Origin: Odontesthes bonariensis
Lineage: Eukaryota > Chordata > Actinopteri > Atheriniformes > Atherinopsidae
Assembly: GCF_027942865.1 (NCBI RefSeq)
Contig: NC_134526.1
Location: 3,092,470 to 3,156,469 of the forward strand
Length of the DNA: 64,000 nucleotides
Direction: 5' to 3'
The position numbers and the translations under genes are program-made. Position 1 is the first letter of the stretch; every line of letters begins with the position of its first letter. Positions 31,401 to 40,689 of the stretch are shown one piece after another. The notes below the pieces were generated by a model, which searched no databases, was not told the origin of the DNA, and worked only from the letters and a program-made list of their open reading frames with translations.

Positions 31401-32540
31401 TGCTCCAGAGCAGCTGAAGGTCATGGCTTACATCTCTGGAAAGCAGAGATGTAACCCTCAGCTTCCCAAACCAGACACCCTTGTCTCCCTGACTACACAT
31501 CCAGATCCTGTTCATGAAAACCACAAACAGGATCAATGACAGGGGGCAGCACTGGTGGAGTCCAACACGCACCGTAAACCAGCTCCACTTTGGACCAAGA
31601 ATGCGGACACAGCTCTTGCTTTGGTTATACAGGAACCAGATAGCTTGTAAAAGCAGCTCCGGTACTCTTTACTCCCTCAGCACCCATCATAGAATCCCTT
31701 GAGGAACACTGTCATAAGCTTTCCCAAGTCTACAAAACATGTCGACTGGATGTTCAAACTCCCATGATCCCTCAGTAACTCTTTGAGGGCAAAGATCTGA
31801 TCCACTGTTCCATAACCTAGGAAAAAAGAACACTGCTCCTCCTGAACGAGGTTCAACAATTGGTCTGAGCCTCCTCTCCAACACCCTGGAGTAAACCTTT
31901 AGTACACCCTTTCTTCAAAATGGGAACCACCATCCCTGTCTGCCACTCCATGGGTGTTGACCCAGACCGCATGTGACATTGAAGATGCGTGTCATCTAAG
32001 ACAGCCATGTCCACAGCCTTAAGCATTTTAGGACAAAAACTCAGAGGTACTTTCTCTTTTCCAGGCGAAGTGACTGTTGTTTTCTTGTGCCGCTGCATTG
32101 AAGTCTTTAAAAACTGGTTATCATCGGAAATATGATGCAGCCTCAGCTGAATACTGAAAACTACTTCCCGATTGTCCAATGAAACATTCCGTTTGCAATC
32201 CGAAACATTTTCCATGAACTTTCTCTGACTGGACACACTGCTGTGCTGAGGTTCAGGTTCGACTTTAAATCTCTGATCTCTGAAAATATATTATTCAGTG
32301 TATTTGATTAGTGAAATCCCCCCTGAATAGAAAATTAACTGACTTTGACTTTACCTGTTATGTATAGCTGGACATGATGAATATTAATACATTGTACAGA
32401 TATCAAATATAATTTTAACTGAGAACTATTCATCATCTTAATGGTTTGTCAGCTTGGTTTGAATACTGAAGACTTACTTTCTGTCAGATGGATCCATGCT
32501 GCTGAACTCACATCAGCTCACACACACTTTCTACCTTCAT
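21760..32540 (-). CDS. NLR gene 2: FISNA-NACHT-LRR-B30.2 receptor (NLRC3-like), rearranged 5' end
   Basis: Exons 5' to 3' on the minus strand: 32478-32540 (ATG at 32497), 30060-30138, 29690-29897, 27766-29542, 24101-24274, 23131-23304, 22816-22989, 22416-22462 and 21760-22289. From the 79-bp exon onward all frames are open and phases match. The first exon encodes only MDPSDRK, a hybrid of exon 1 and the end of an N-terminal repeat exon. The Pro-Glu repeat exons present in genes 1 and 3 are missing, because an antisense RTE fragment and a deletion occupy their place. Exon 1 can splice straight to the 79-bp exon in frame, so a short-N-terminus receptor is possible; a regulatory or pseudogene fate cannot be excluded. 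A 5' noncoding exon lies at 37996. Confidence 0.88.
22551..22609. repeat. (CCT)n microsatellite
   Basis: About 19 CCT units in the intron between the second-type LRR exon and the junction exon of gene 2. It sits exactly where about 300 bp shared by genes 1 and 3 is missing. Confidence 0.95.
22610..22770 (-). repeat. Inverted fragment of the GGGTGCC dispersed repeat
   Basis: Reverse copy of the right end of the repeat at 23407-23845 (GATGGGTGCCAATCTACTGC, then CTCCTGTCACATATAAAC). It replaces deleted intron sequence next to the microsatellite. Confidence 0.7.
22816..24274 (-). CDS. Gene 2 LRR exons (three of 174 bp)
   Basis: 24101-24274 and 23131-23304 both encode [14 protein letters not shown] / [15 protein letters not shown] repeats and differ only slightly; 22816-22989 encodes the [14 protein letters not shown] type. 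The first two lie 970 bp apart, and the flanking intron, with the same inserted repeat, is copied with them. This is a recent exon-plus-intron tandem duplication. All are phase 2-2. Confidence 0.92.
23407..23845 (+). repeat. GGGTGCC dispersed repeat, copy a
   Basis: Body starts GGGTGCCGATGCCGAAGG and ends with a hairpin AAAATTTC-TTCA-GAAATTTT. It is flanked by CTAATTAT on both sides (23399-23406 and 23846-23853); the related site in gene 1 near 6605 is empty. The 8-bp direct repeat suggests a DNA transposon, while a 3' hairpin followed by CTAA/CTAG also recalls Helitrons. Class unresolved, no ORF. Confidence 0.7.
24377..24815 (+). repeat. GGGTGCC dispersed repeat, copy b
   Basis: Almost the same as copy a, including flanking CTAATTAT / CTAGTTAT. 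It was carried along in the LRR exon duplication and lies directly next to copy c. Confidence 0.7.
25921..26935. repeat. 147-bp higher-order tandem array of seven 21-bp units
   Basis: The 21-bp unit has the form CCAGTTCGCC-TTTAAAG. Seven variant units form a 147-bp block; the marker GCTACAGAACGCTAA recurs at 26408, 26555 and 26702, exactly 147 apart. Because 21 is divisible by three, the minus strand stays open for 303 codons (25991-26902) as heptads such as [14 protein letters not shown] and AFCTFKK. No start context, splice signal or known domain supports a protein. Confidence 0.9.
26975..27360. repeat. Tandem units with a repeated perfect palindrome
   Basis: TTTTGGGTCTCGCAGAGACC and its continuation form a stem-loop repeated at about 26980, 27170 and 27328. 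The intervening sequence (CTTCAGAAGACCTGTC, GCCATACGACATC, TTCAAAGTTTATATG) repeats with spacing of roughly 160-190 bp. Confidence 0.75.
27766..29542 (-). CDS. Gene 2 FISNA-NACHT exon
   Basis: 1777 bp, the same length and frame as genes 1 and 3. Walker A GVAGIGKT and Walker [11 protein letters not shown] are intact. Compared with gene 1 there are about twenty scattered amino-acid changes plus one patch (about 28195-28275), where gene 2 reads [18 protein letters not shown] instead of the Lys/Ser-rich [12 protein letters not shown] shared by genes 1 and 3. The donor is GTAAGT. The patch suggests conversion from another family member. Confidence 0.95.
29690..29897 (-). CDS. Gene 2 helical exon before FISNA
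   Basis: 208 bp; reads [21 protein letters not shown] and [14 protein letters not shown]. Acceptor TTCCAG, donor GTAAGA. The first Lys change (KKELKK for KEELKK) and a Gly in ECLGSQRE distinguish it from genes 1 and 3. Confidence 0.88.
30060..30138 (-). CDS. Gene 2 79-bp N-terminal exon
   Basis: Encodes [20 protein letters not shown] then LDSIFM, in phase 2 from upstream and phase 0 into the helical exon. The acceptor CCTCCACAG and weak GTCTGT donor are as in the other copies. Confidence 0.85.
30139..31024. other. Gene 2 intron, partly shared with gene 3
   Basis: 30139-30930 corresponds to 60588-61240 of gene 3, with an extra segment at about 30645-30770. At 30930 it jumps to sequence equal to about 61702 in gene 3, so the part that holds the Pro-Glu repeat exon in gene 3 is deleted. 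No exon seen. Confidence 0.55.
31025..32100 (-). mobile_element. RTE-like LINE fragment, antisense
   Basis: The minus strand reads [13 protein letters not shown] and further broken blocks of the same reverse transcriptase family as 43386-45725. Plus-strand phrases such as CAGCTCCCTCTTCACCACCA are the reverse of its C-terminal region. Many stops and shifts. It sits inside gene 2's 5' intron, in the place of the missing N-terminal exons. Confidence 0.7.
32101..32279 (-). pseudogene. Degenerate N-terminal repeat exon of gene 2
   Basis: After a TTTTCAG acceptor (32280-32282), the minus strand reads [20 protein letters not shown], recognisably the PEPE-SCVS module but with the Cys and KSDRS motif lost. 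I find no donor in the required phase, and the frame runs on into LINE sequence. It is probably skipped. Confidence 0.45.
32478..32540 (-). CDS. Gene 2 first coding exon (hybrid)
   Basis: Begins at the same CTGCAG acceptor and ten-codon upstream ORF as gene 1 exon 1, but after MDP joins the end of an N-terminal repeat exon (SDRK) and its GTAAGT donor (32472-32477). Phase 2 is kept, so splicing to the 79-bp exon stays in frame. Confidence 0.65.
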
Positions 32541-33250
32541 CTGCAGAGGAAACACACATCATTCATCTGCACATCAACTCACATCCTCTTTTCCATCATC
32601 TGTGCTGTAAAAAGATCAGCTGCTCCTCCTCTGATTGGCTCTGATTCTCTGTTTCATATCAGTGTCAGCTGAATGCAGTCAGACAGGAGTGCTGAGGCAG
32701 AGGAAGCTGCCATCAGCTGCTGTACTTCCACCACCTGTCCACTAGAGGGAGGCATGGAGCTACAGCCCAGCACACACCTCATGATCCCAATGTGATGATG
32801 AAGGATTCTGTCAGTTTAGTTTTCAGAGGACTTTTTAACAGCAAATACAAACAGGGACAGATGTTAGATCTGAGCTGTGTGAGGCTTTTAATAAAGCTGA
32901 TCAAAAGTCTAAATACTGAGAAAAAGGAGCTGAAATTAAATCAAATGAAACGTTTGAAAACAGGAAACAGGTCAACAACAGAAACTAAAGGATGATGTTA
33001 AAGAATTATTTTATTCTGAATGTAAAGTCTGACTGAACCACAATGAACTCTGAACATCCTCATCATCATCAGACTAAACAAGTTAAATATCTGCTGCATC
33101 ACAGCTTCATAACCGACATTCAGCTCATTTTATTCTGAAAGGTCTGACAGGAAGCTGCTCTTTCTGACTTTAAAGGTGGAGACGACACTTTGATTCCAGG
33201 AAATAAAAACATGAAACAGTTTGTTTGTGAAGAAAACAAAAAAGAAAAAC
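32541..33250 (-). promoter_or_regulatory. Gene 2 5' flank duplicated from the array
   Basis: Near-identical to 12334-13010 upstream of gene 1, for example TCCACTAGAGGGAGGCATGG. Probably intron 1. No promoter motif is evident. Confidence 0.45.
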
Positions 33251-34690
33251 ATTGTTTGATTCCAGTTAATCAGTAATCTTATAATCGTGTAGATTTTTTT
33301 AGCTCTGTTCTATATTGTATTTTTTTTTTTCTTTTCTTTCTTGATTTTATGCCTTTTAAGATTGTCTTGTTTATTGTTGTGGCTTGTAATTTTTTGTTTC
33401 TATGAGGTGAGATATAATTATAAACCTCTCTGGGTTTTTTTAATCTCACCTGCACATCTGGTTTGCTGTATTTTAGCGGTTTGTTTGTTATATTTGTGCA
33501 AATAAATAAATCAAATCAAATAAATCAAATCAAATTTGTCTTAAAGCACAAACTGAAAACTGTGAAAACCTGTAAAAACCCTTTGGAAATGCATTAAAAT
33601 TCATGTATGATGGGACAAAAATAGCCCCATTTGGAGGCCTCATAACTCAGCCACAGAGACATCATTCAAAGTTTAAACGGGGCAGGAAAGACTCAACTTT
33701 AACTGAACTAAAGGCTTTGCTGATATATTGTAAAGCTTTGACACAACAGCAGTTTAACTTTTAGGAAAAATCAGGACTCCTCTCACTCTGCTGTCCTGGG
33801 GTCTCACACTCTATTTTTACCAGCTTGAAATTAATACCAAAATCCCCAAGACCCCCAACACTTTTTACTGATCCTCTCATAAAGGACCCACTGCTGTACT
33901 GAGGTTCAGCCTCATGTTATTGATCCATGTGACTTTGTTCATGACATTTATTTTAGAAAAAGTTCCTATATGATAAATATTATTATTAATATTTTACTCA
34001 GGAAATAAAAACATGAATTAGTTTGTTTGTGAAGAAAACAAAAAAAACTTTGCCTCATAACTCAGCCAGACTTCATCATAAACACATCATTCAAAGTTTA
34101 AACGGGTCAGGAAAGATTCAACTTAAACTAAACTAAAGGGTTTGCTGATATATTGTAAAGCTTTGACACTACAGCAGTTTAAGTTTTAGGAAAAATCAGG
34201 ACTTCTCTCGCTCTGCTGGGTCTCACACTCTATTTTTACCAGCTCCAAATTAATACCAAAATCACTCAAACAAACTTCTCTCATGTCCAAAATGTTTGCT
34301 GCACCTCGACAAATTAAACTTCAAAATGTAGGTATTTTTGTCCTCTTTCACCCAAAGTCTCCTTCATTGAGCTTTGTCGCATGGTTTTCTCTCAAATCAC
34401 CTCTGAGCGCAGAGAGTGACCACTCGGGCTGCCATTGACGGCCATTATAACCAGGTCGCCTCATCTCCTTATCAAATCAACGTGAAGGCTGTTCTTAAAA
34501 CTGCCATTAAAAAAATACCGTACATAGGAGCAGCATAATAAATACACCAGTGGCTTCTGCCGTCCCTTCAAGCGCTCACAGTTGAAGAATATTTCAGATA
34601 TGACTTATAGTTTTTGAACAGCGACTGTTTGTTTGAGGCAAACATGTCAGTATTGAGCACCAAGGGAGACCTTGGTGCTCAATACTGACA
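33251..34690. repeat. Dispersed repeats shared with 14.9-16.3 kb
   Basis: 33600-34680 repeats the pattern of 15370-16260, with two tandem sub-copies. 33490-33535 holds AAATC microsatellite-like sequence. At 34645-34690 a perfect inverted repeat (TCAGTATTGAGCACCAAGG and complement) forms a short stem-loop, absent from the copy at 16229. No gene. Confidence 0.6.
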
Positions 34691-35235
34691 CAGTCTCTGA
34701 AAACAGTTATCTGAACAGAGAATAATACTATCATCAGCAAAAAGGACATATTTCAAAATATTGTACACTCTATGTCGTTTACATACATAATGAATCCTTT
34801 TGGTCCAAGTATCGGACCCTGTGGCACTCCGTACAGAATGTCTGCTGACTTTTTTACAACATAATATTATGGTCTATGGCATCAAAAGCTTCCTTCAGGT
34901 CCAAGAAAACCCCCACTGCAAACTTCTTCTCATCAGCTGCACTTCAAAGCTCTTCCATAAGCTCCATCAAAGCCAATGAAGTTGCTCTACTTTCTCTAAA
35001 ACCATATTGACAATCAATTATTTATCAGCAACTTTTTTTCAGGAAAACTGTTGCAGGATTTCTGGCACCAAACCAGTGCTCGGCACTGCTTTCTTCTGGC
35101 GGTATTATTTCCAGTTTGGGGCCCACTGATACAAAGAATTTATTAAAACCCTTTTTAATCATGTCATCTACAACTTTTCCATTGGCAATAAAATTATTAT
35201 TATGGCTTATTACTGGCTCCTATATGGAGGAATGG
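34691..35235 (-). mobile_element. LINE reverse-transcriptase remnant, antisense
   Basis: The minus strand gives broken but recognisable blocks: QYGFRESRATSLALMELME, VFLDLKEAFDAIDHNI, LYGVPQGSD and FADDSIILCS. These are the standard RT motifs of jockey/Rex1-like LINEs. Stops and indels make it a relic. Confidence 0.65.
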
Positions 35236-37170
35236 AGCTACATCCAGTTAACACTTGAAGGCCCAAAGTGCAGACTTTAGTCTGCAATGAAATCTCCCCC
35301 AAATGTATGAATAAGTCTAACCACTAACTGCCTCCCATTGTTGTGTAAAGAAGCCTAATTATTGGGCTGTGCCCCTGCCAGCACCCCATATATGTTTCTT
35401 ACTTCTTTCTACTTGTATAACTTTGACAATTCTAGTATTTTACAGTCAGGTTTCCTGTTTTATGAAGCAGCTCTACGAGGCTACAGCCTCTGACAGGTTT
35501 GTTTTATTTATTTCGTCTCCATAGCAACCACTCTGGTGTTAGCCCGATTCTTTTATTGGAAGCCCAAGAACAAGCTGGAGAAATCTTAAGTTAAACAAAG
35601 AATTTATTCGTGGTCACATGTGAAGTTTAGCCGTGCTGAACTCAGAGAGACAGAGCCCTCGCAGGGCCTCCATCAGAGAGAGTCCCGATATCCGGAAACA
35701 TTTCATATTTATGTCCACCTTTATCTCACAGAGGTTGTACTTACACTTGATAAAGTATAATTGGACATTTGCTAGTGATATCACTAGCAAATGCAGGCCA
35801 TCCACCGTCTTTGTCATGTTCTTTGGATGTGATAAACGATGTGTGTGTGTGTGTGAGTGTTGTTTCAGGCGTGCATCTACTGTACCAGACCTATCTGACA
35901 TACATTTCGTTTGTATGAGCAGAGTGTAAACGTACAGACTAGGAACATAGATTATCTAGTGAACTACAGAATATGAATACAGAAAGTCTAAGAATAAAAC
36001 CAATTTATAACACTGGTTTTACCTGATGCTTACATCTATTAAATGCAGAAGCAAAGAAGATTCAAAATGACAACGAATGACAATGGTTCACTGCAGGTTC
36101 ACTGATGAAATTGAGAAATATTTAATTAAATTAAACCTAAATGAAACACATGGCACAAACAGGAAAAATTATCTCATCATTTTGCCTTTCCAGAACACAT
36201 TAGAAAACACTAAATTAATATATTAAGCTCAAATTCTGCTCTGCATAAAAATATAAAACACACAGAGGATGACCTCAATTCTCAGTCTGCATGCCACCCG
36301 ACACCTGGACACCAAAGCATGTTTTTCTTTTCCAATCTCCGCTTTGATCATAATCTTTATAATAAGAGTAGCAAAGCAGATCACTCCCAGCCTTTGAGCC
36401 GACTCTGCTACGTGGAATTTGATGTTTCAGATGGGACGTTTGATGAGATAAATCACAAAAAAAAACACGATGCTATCTCAAAATTCCTAGTATTTTCACA
36501 GAGGGTGCTGCAGTTTACAGAAAAGCATATTAAACCTTCGCAAATCTCACATGGAGACTTAAATCTGTAACGAAAAAGGACAAGAACTCACCCGTCAACT
36601 CAAAAACAAACCAATTATCTCAGTAGTATTTATCAGAAAGTGTTAAAACAGCCTGTAGGTTACGGAGAAACGTTAGACCTTAATGTCACATTTACAGGGT
36701 TGTACCCTGGCAGGTCGCAGTGAGCTGGACCAGTCCTGAATAATTAGTATTCCTCAGAGTACCGGAGGTAAACACACTGCAACCTGCAATGGAACATAAT
36801 TTAAATCACCCTGTTTTAACCACAAGAAAAGCATAAAACAATGATTTAACTTGTGATAATTATGCTGGGAAGATGTTCGAATTAATGGCTGCATTTCTAA
36901 ATAGTGACGTCTTTCAAGCTGGGCAAAAAGCAGTTAAAGTGCATGGTTGTTTTGACAATCTGTTCTGATTTAGTATTTATGAGGCCTGTGGAGGGTTTGA
37001 GGCTTGGTTTGACATTTTAAAACACAGCAACAGACAAAGTGCTCACTACCCAAAGACATGTTTTAATTGGACTGCGTTTCCTCGTGTAAAGGATGACCAT
37101 CAGTGCTCCTGACCTCATCGGGCACATCCATATTTATGCTGATCTTCAAACGTGCGCAGGTCCTTGAGCC
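35236..37170. other. Gene-free stretch, no recognised element
   Basis: Short ORFs only (for example 36319-36570 +, 35614-35901 -), without motifs I recognise. There is a TG-rich run at about 35837-35855 and a short inverted repeat near 35775 (GCTAGTGATATCACTAGC). It shows no similarity to the rest of the window, so it may be older single-copy DNA. Confidence 0.4.
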
Positions 37171-37292
37171 GTAATGTCCTTCATGGCCAACATCGGGAAG
37201 CTTCCCTGGGTGACAACAGACATCCTCCAGATGAAACGGCAGCCAGTGGATGATTGGCGTTGCCTGGAGAAACCCAGGTCAGTCAGTGAGTA

Positions 37293-37529
37293 TCAGTGTT
37301 TTCTCCATAGTATGAAGGACATGAGCAGGATGAGGCCTGCCGACAGGCCGGCGATCACAAACTGGTGGATGGAGAGGACGTTCTCCAGAGCGTGGCACTT
37401 CTCCAGTGCCATGGAGAATGTATTCTCCATGGCACTGATATGGGAGTCGAGCTTCTCATCCTTGTTACTGGTTTGGTAGTAGTCATAGACGGTCCAGGCC
37501 ATACTCAGAATTTCCACCACCGGCGGCAT
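37293..37529 (-). CDS. Hypothetical 78-residue protein with C-terminal membrane segment
   Basis: I do not recognise the family. The ORF starts MPPVVEILSMAWTVYDYYQT in a good initiation context (CTCACCATGC). An acidic/polar middle follows (KDEKLDSHISAMENTFS), then a hydrophobic stretch (FVIAGLSAGLILLMSFIL), and it ends WRKH. This is the layout of a tail-anchored or single-pass type III protein. A TTTCAG acceptor lies about 55 bases upstream of the ATG, so this may be the second exon of a small gene. The surrounding DNA is not obviously repetitive. It could equally be chance or part of an unrecognised element. Confidence 0.4.
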   Translation of the reverse strand: MPPVVEILSMAWTVYDYYQTSNKDEKLDSHISAMENTFSMALEKCHALENVLSIHQFVIAGLSAGLILLMSFILWRKH

Positions 37530-37859
37530 GGTGAGGCAGAGAGGTGGGCTCAGCTGTAGGTGGCACAAGCTCTGTCAAATACTGAAACAAAGGCATGCGA
37601 TTTTAGATGAGATTTTAGTTTGGTTTTAAGCTGTTTTAAAGTTGGTAAATTCCAGGAAAAAGGTTAAAAATGGCTGATGACTCATGAAGAATGAAGAATA
37701 TGTCAGAATGAAGAGACATAAATAGCTTGAATGTAACGTTTGTCAATTCTGATTGACAGTAGAGCTGCACAATAAATAAAAAAACTTAATTATAAAAAAG
37801 AATACATTGAAGGCAATGATGACGATTGTAGACAAATGCAACTCTCTGCGCTCAAGTTA

Positions 37860-38130
37860 ACTACTTTAATCAATAATCTGATGATCATGTTGATTTGTCT
37901 TCAAACTCAAACTGATCAAACTTTGTTCTGAAATAAGAAGTGAACATGTTCTCCAACATCACAGAGCAGAAACAAACAGGAAAGTTTGAACTTACAGATT
38001 GTTCAGAGCTGAAGAAGAAGTAGACTCTCCACTCGACAGACTGAGACACAGGTGAGCTGCTTCCTGGAACCAGTCAGAGCCGAGTCCTCCTGTGATGGAG
38101 GCGGGACAGATAGAACCTGTCTGACCTTCA
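37860..38130 (-). promoter_or_regulatory. Gene 2 5' noncoding exon and flank
   Basis: GTAAGT donor at 37990-37995 and an exon-like block from 37996 to about 38060, the same as at 16497 and, truncated, at 13184. It lies 5.5 kb upstream of gene 2's ATG exon. The transcription start and promoter elements cannot be placed. Confidence 0.45.
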
Positions 38131-39086
38131 GAGTTCATGTTAAACACACCTCCAAGTTCCTGAACAGCAAACTCTGAACTTTGTACTGCAGTTCTCTCTG
38201 AGATTCAGTGTAAATTCCCCTCATGAACATGGCTGCCTTTGCATCAGAACAGGTGTGTTCAGGTGTGCTCTGATGCTCATCAGCTCAGGATCAACAGTGA
38301 AATGAACTCTGTGAAAACAGACCACTCATCCTGGCAGTCAGGGAGGAGAGGATGGGCTAAACTGGATCCAGTGTTGGCTTTGTGTCAGCCTTTAATCTCA
38401 GTCTATATTTTAGTCTGATTTTCATGCTGATGACCAGTTTTGATCTCAGTAGAATAAAAAAAAGATGTGTTTTTAAGTCTAAGGCTGCAAAGTATACTGC
38501 AAGAATCGTTTTAAACTGCTGGGATTCTAATTTTCCATCAGTGTTGGTCATGTTTACTGTCTCAAACAGCTGAATGATCATGTGATCAGTCATGTGTGGA
38601 AGGTGTTTAGAAATTATTCACAAAAGCTGTTTTCCACAGCAAAAGGAAACAAAACTTTATTGTAATTTTCTGTTTGGTTTTAAGATGTTTGGTAGTTCAG
38701 ACGGTGGATAAAGAGCAGAAATAATGAAAATCTGGGCCCTCTGAGGGCAGAAGCTCAGACAGTAAATGCTCAGGTGGGCAGGAGTCCATCAGGACATCCG
38801 CCTCCCCTCCCAGAGGAGACTCATAATAACACAGAAACAAGTGATGGCCTTTATCCAATAAAAGCGACTGAACTGTTTCACTTATATTTTGCTTTTGGGT
38901 GGATATAACAAACAAGACAAACATCCAGAAGCACAGCTGCTTGCCTCTGCAGGCAGATTTACTTTACAGGCCGTAACAAGCAGAGAAACATCACACAGCA
39001 GCCACCTTTGATAGCCTGATGTGTCAATAATTAATCTATCTGAGCAGCTCAGAGTGGCTTCATAAAACTGAGCCCATCATGGAGAC
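38131..39086. other. Gene-free stretch
   Basis: No gene, repeat or motif that I can name; short ORFs only. It ends where the duplicated LINE-bearing segment begins (GGGTGGGGCTAAATCCCACA). Confidence 0.4.
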
Positions 39087-40689
39087 GTCCAGGAATGGGT
39101 GGGGCTAAATCCCACAGTCAGATAAACTAAACACTGTCAGCGTTCATAGGTCGTCTTTATTTCTGTATTATCTTTGGAGGAAGCAGAATTTCATTTATTA
39201 CATGTGATACCTGCCTGATGTGGGAGGACAAGCCGTCTGTAAAATGGCACAGATATCTGTTATGGATAATAATACAGATATAATTTACCCGTAATAATAA
39301 AAGGCGGCTTTAAAAGTCCTGAATTTGAGGAGGGGAAGGGGTGCATAGCTCTGTATACACAAGTTTTCTTTTTGGGTATTATTTCTTGTTTGTTTCACAA
39401 TAATAAATATATTTACATCTTCAAGGTTTTTACGGCATGTTGTGTAAATGATGGTGATCTGAATACTGTGCCAAACACATTCGCTTTGCCAAGGGAAATA
39501 CTCACATTTCTGTGAACACATTTGCCAAGAATCCTTCTTCCAGTCGACAGCTTCCAACAGTTAAACACGGTGATGGGTGAGGACCCGTCAATACCGTGTA
39601 TGGTGAGGGCGGGGCTCTGCTGACCTCATCTAGGGACGTTGTGAGTCGGTGGGGGGAATACTTCGAGGACCTCCTTAAACCTACCGACACGCCTTTCTGA
39701 TGAGGAAGCAGAGTCGGGGAGCTCGGATGTGGGGCCTCCCATTTCTGGGCCTGAGGTCACCGAGGTGGTCAAAAAACTCCTCGGTGGCCCCGGGGGTGGA
39801 TGAGGTCCCTCCGGAGTTCCTCAAGGCTCTGGATGCTGTCGGGCTGTCTTGAATGACACGTCTCTACAACATTGCGTGGACATCGGGGGCAGTGCCTCTG
39901 CACTGGCAGATCGGGGTGGTGGTGCCCCTCTTTAAAAAAGGGGGACCGGAGGGTGTGTTCCAACTATAGGGGGATCACACTCCTCAGCCTCCCTGGTAAG
40001 GTCTATTCAGGAGTACTGGAGAGGAGGATCCGTTGGATAGTCGAATCTCGGATTCAGGAGGTGCAGTGTGGTTTTCGTCCTGGCCGTGGAACAGTGGACC
40101 AGCTCTACACCCTCAGCAGGATCCTGGAGGGTGCATGGGAGTTCGCCCAACTGGTCTACATGTGTTTTGTGGACTTGGAGAAGGCGTTCGACCGTGTCCC
40201 TCAGGGAGCCCTGTGGGGGGTGCTACAGGAGTATGGAGTGCCGGACCCCTTGATAGGGGCTGTTCGGTCTCTGTATGACCGGTGTCAGAGTTTGGTCCGT
40301 ATTGCCGGCAGTAAGTCGGACATGTTTCCTGTGAGGGTTGGACTCCGTCAGGGCTGCCCTTTCTCACCGATTCTGTTCATAATTTTTATGGACAGAATTT
40401 CTAGGCGCAGCCAGGGCGTTGAGGGGGTCCGGTTTGGCGACCTCAGAATCGGGTATCTGCTCTTTGCGGATGATGAGGTTTTGTTAGCATCGTCGGGCCG
40501 TGACCTTCAGCTCTCACTGGAGCGGTTCGCAGCCGAGTGTGAAGCGGCTGGGATGAGAATCAGCACCTCCAAATCCGAGACCATGGTCTTTGGCCGGAAA
40601 AGGGTGGAATGCCCTCTCCGGGTTGGGAATGAGATCCTTCCCCAAGTGGAGGAGTTCAAGTATCTCGGGGTCTTGTTCACGAGTGGCAA
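39087..40689 (+). mobile_element. RTE-like LINE, 3'-truncated copy with flank
   Basis: 39087-39600 is flank shared with 43390-43890. 39872-40689 encodes reverse transcriptase: SNYRGITLLSLPGKVYSGVL, VQCGFRPGRGTVDQLYTLS, CFVDLEKAFDRVPQG, GLRQGCPFSPILFIIFMDR, LLFADDEVLLASSG and QVEEFKYLGVLFTS. The catalytic FADD motif is present. The frame is open for about 270 codons but lacks the 5' endonuclease part, and is cut at 40690 by another LINE. Confidence 0.85.
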
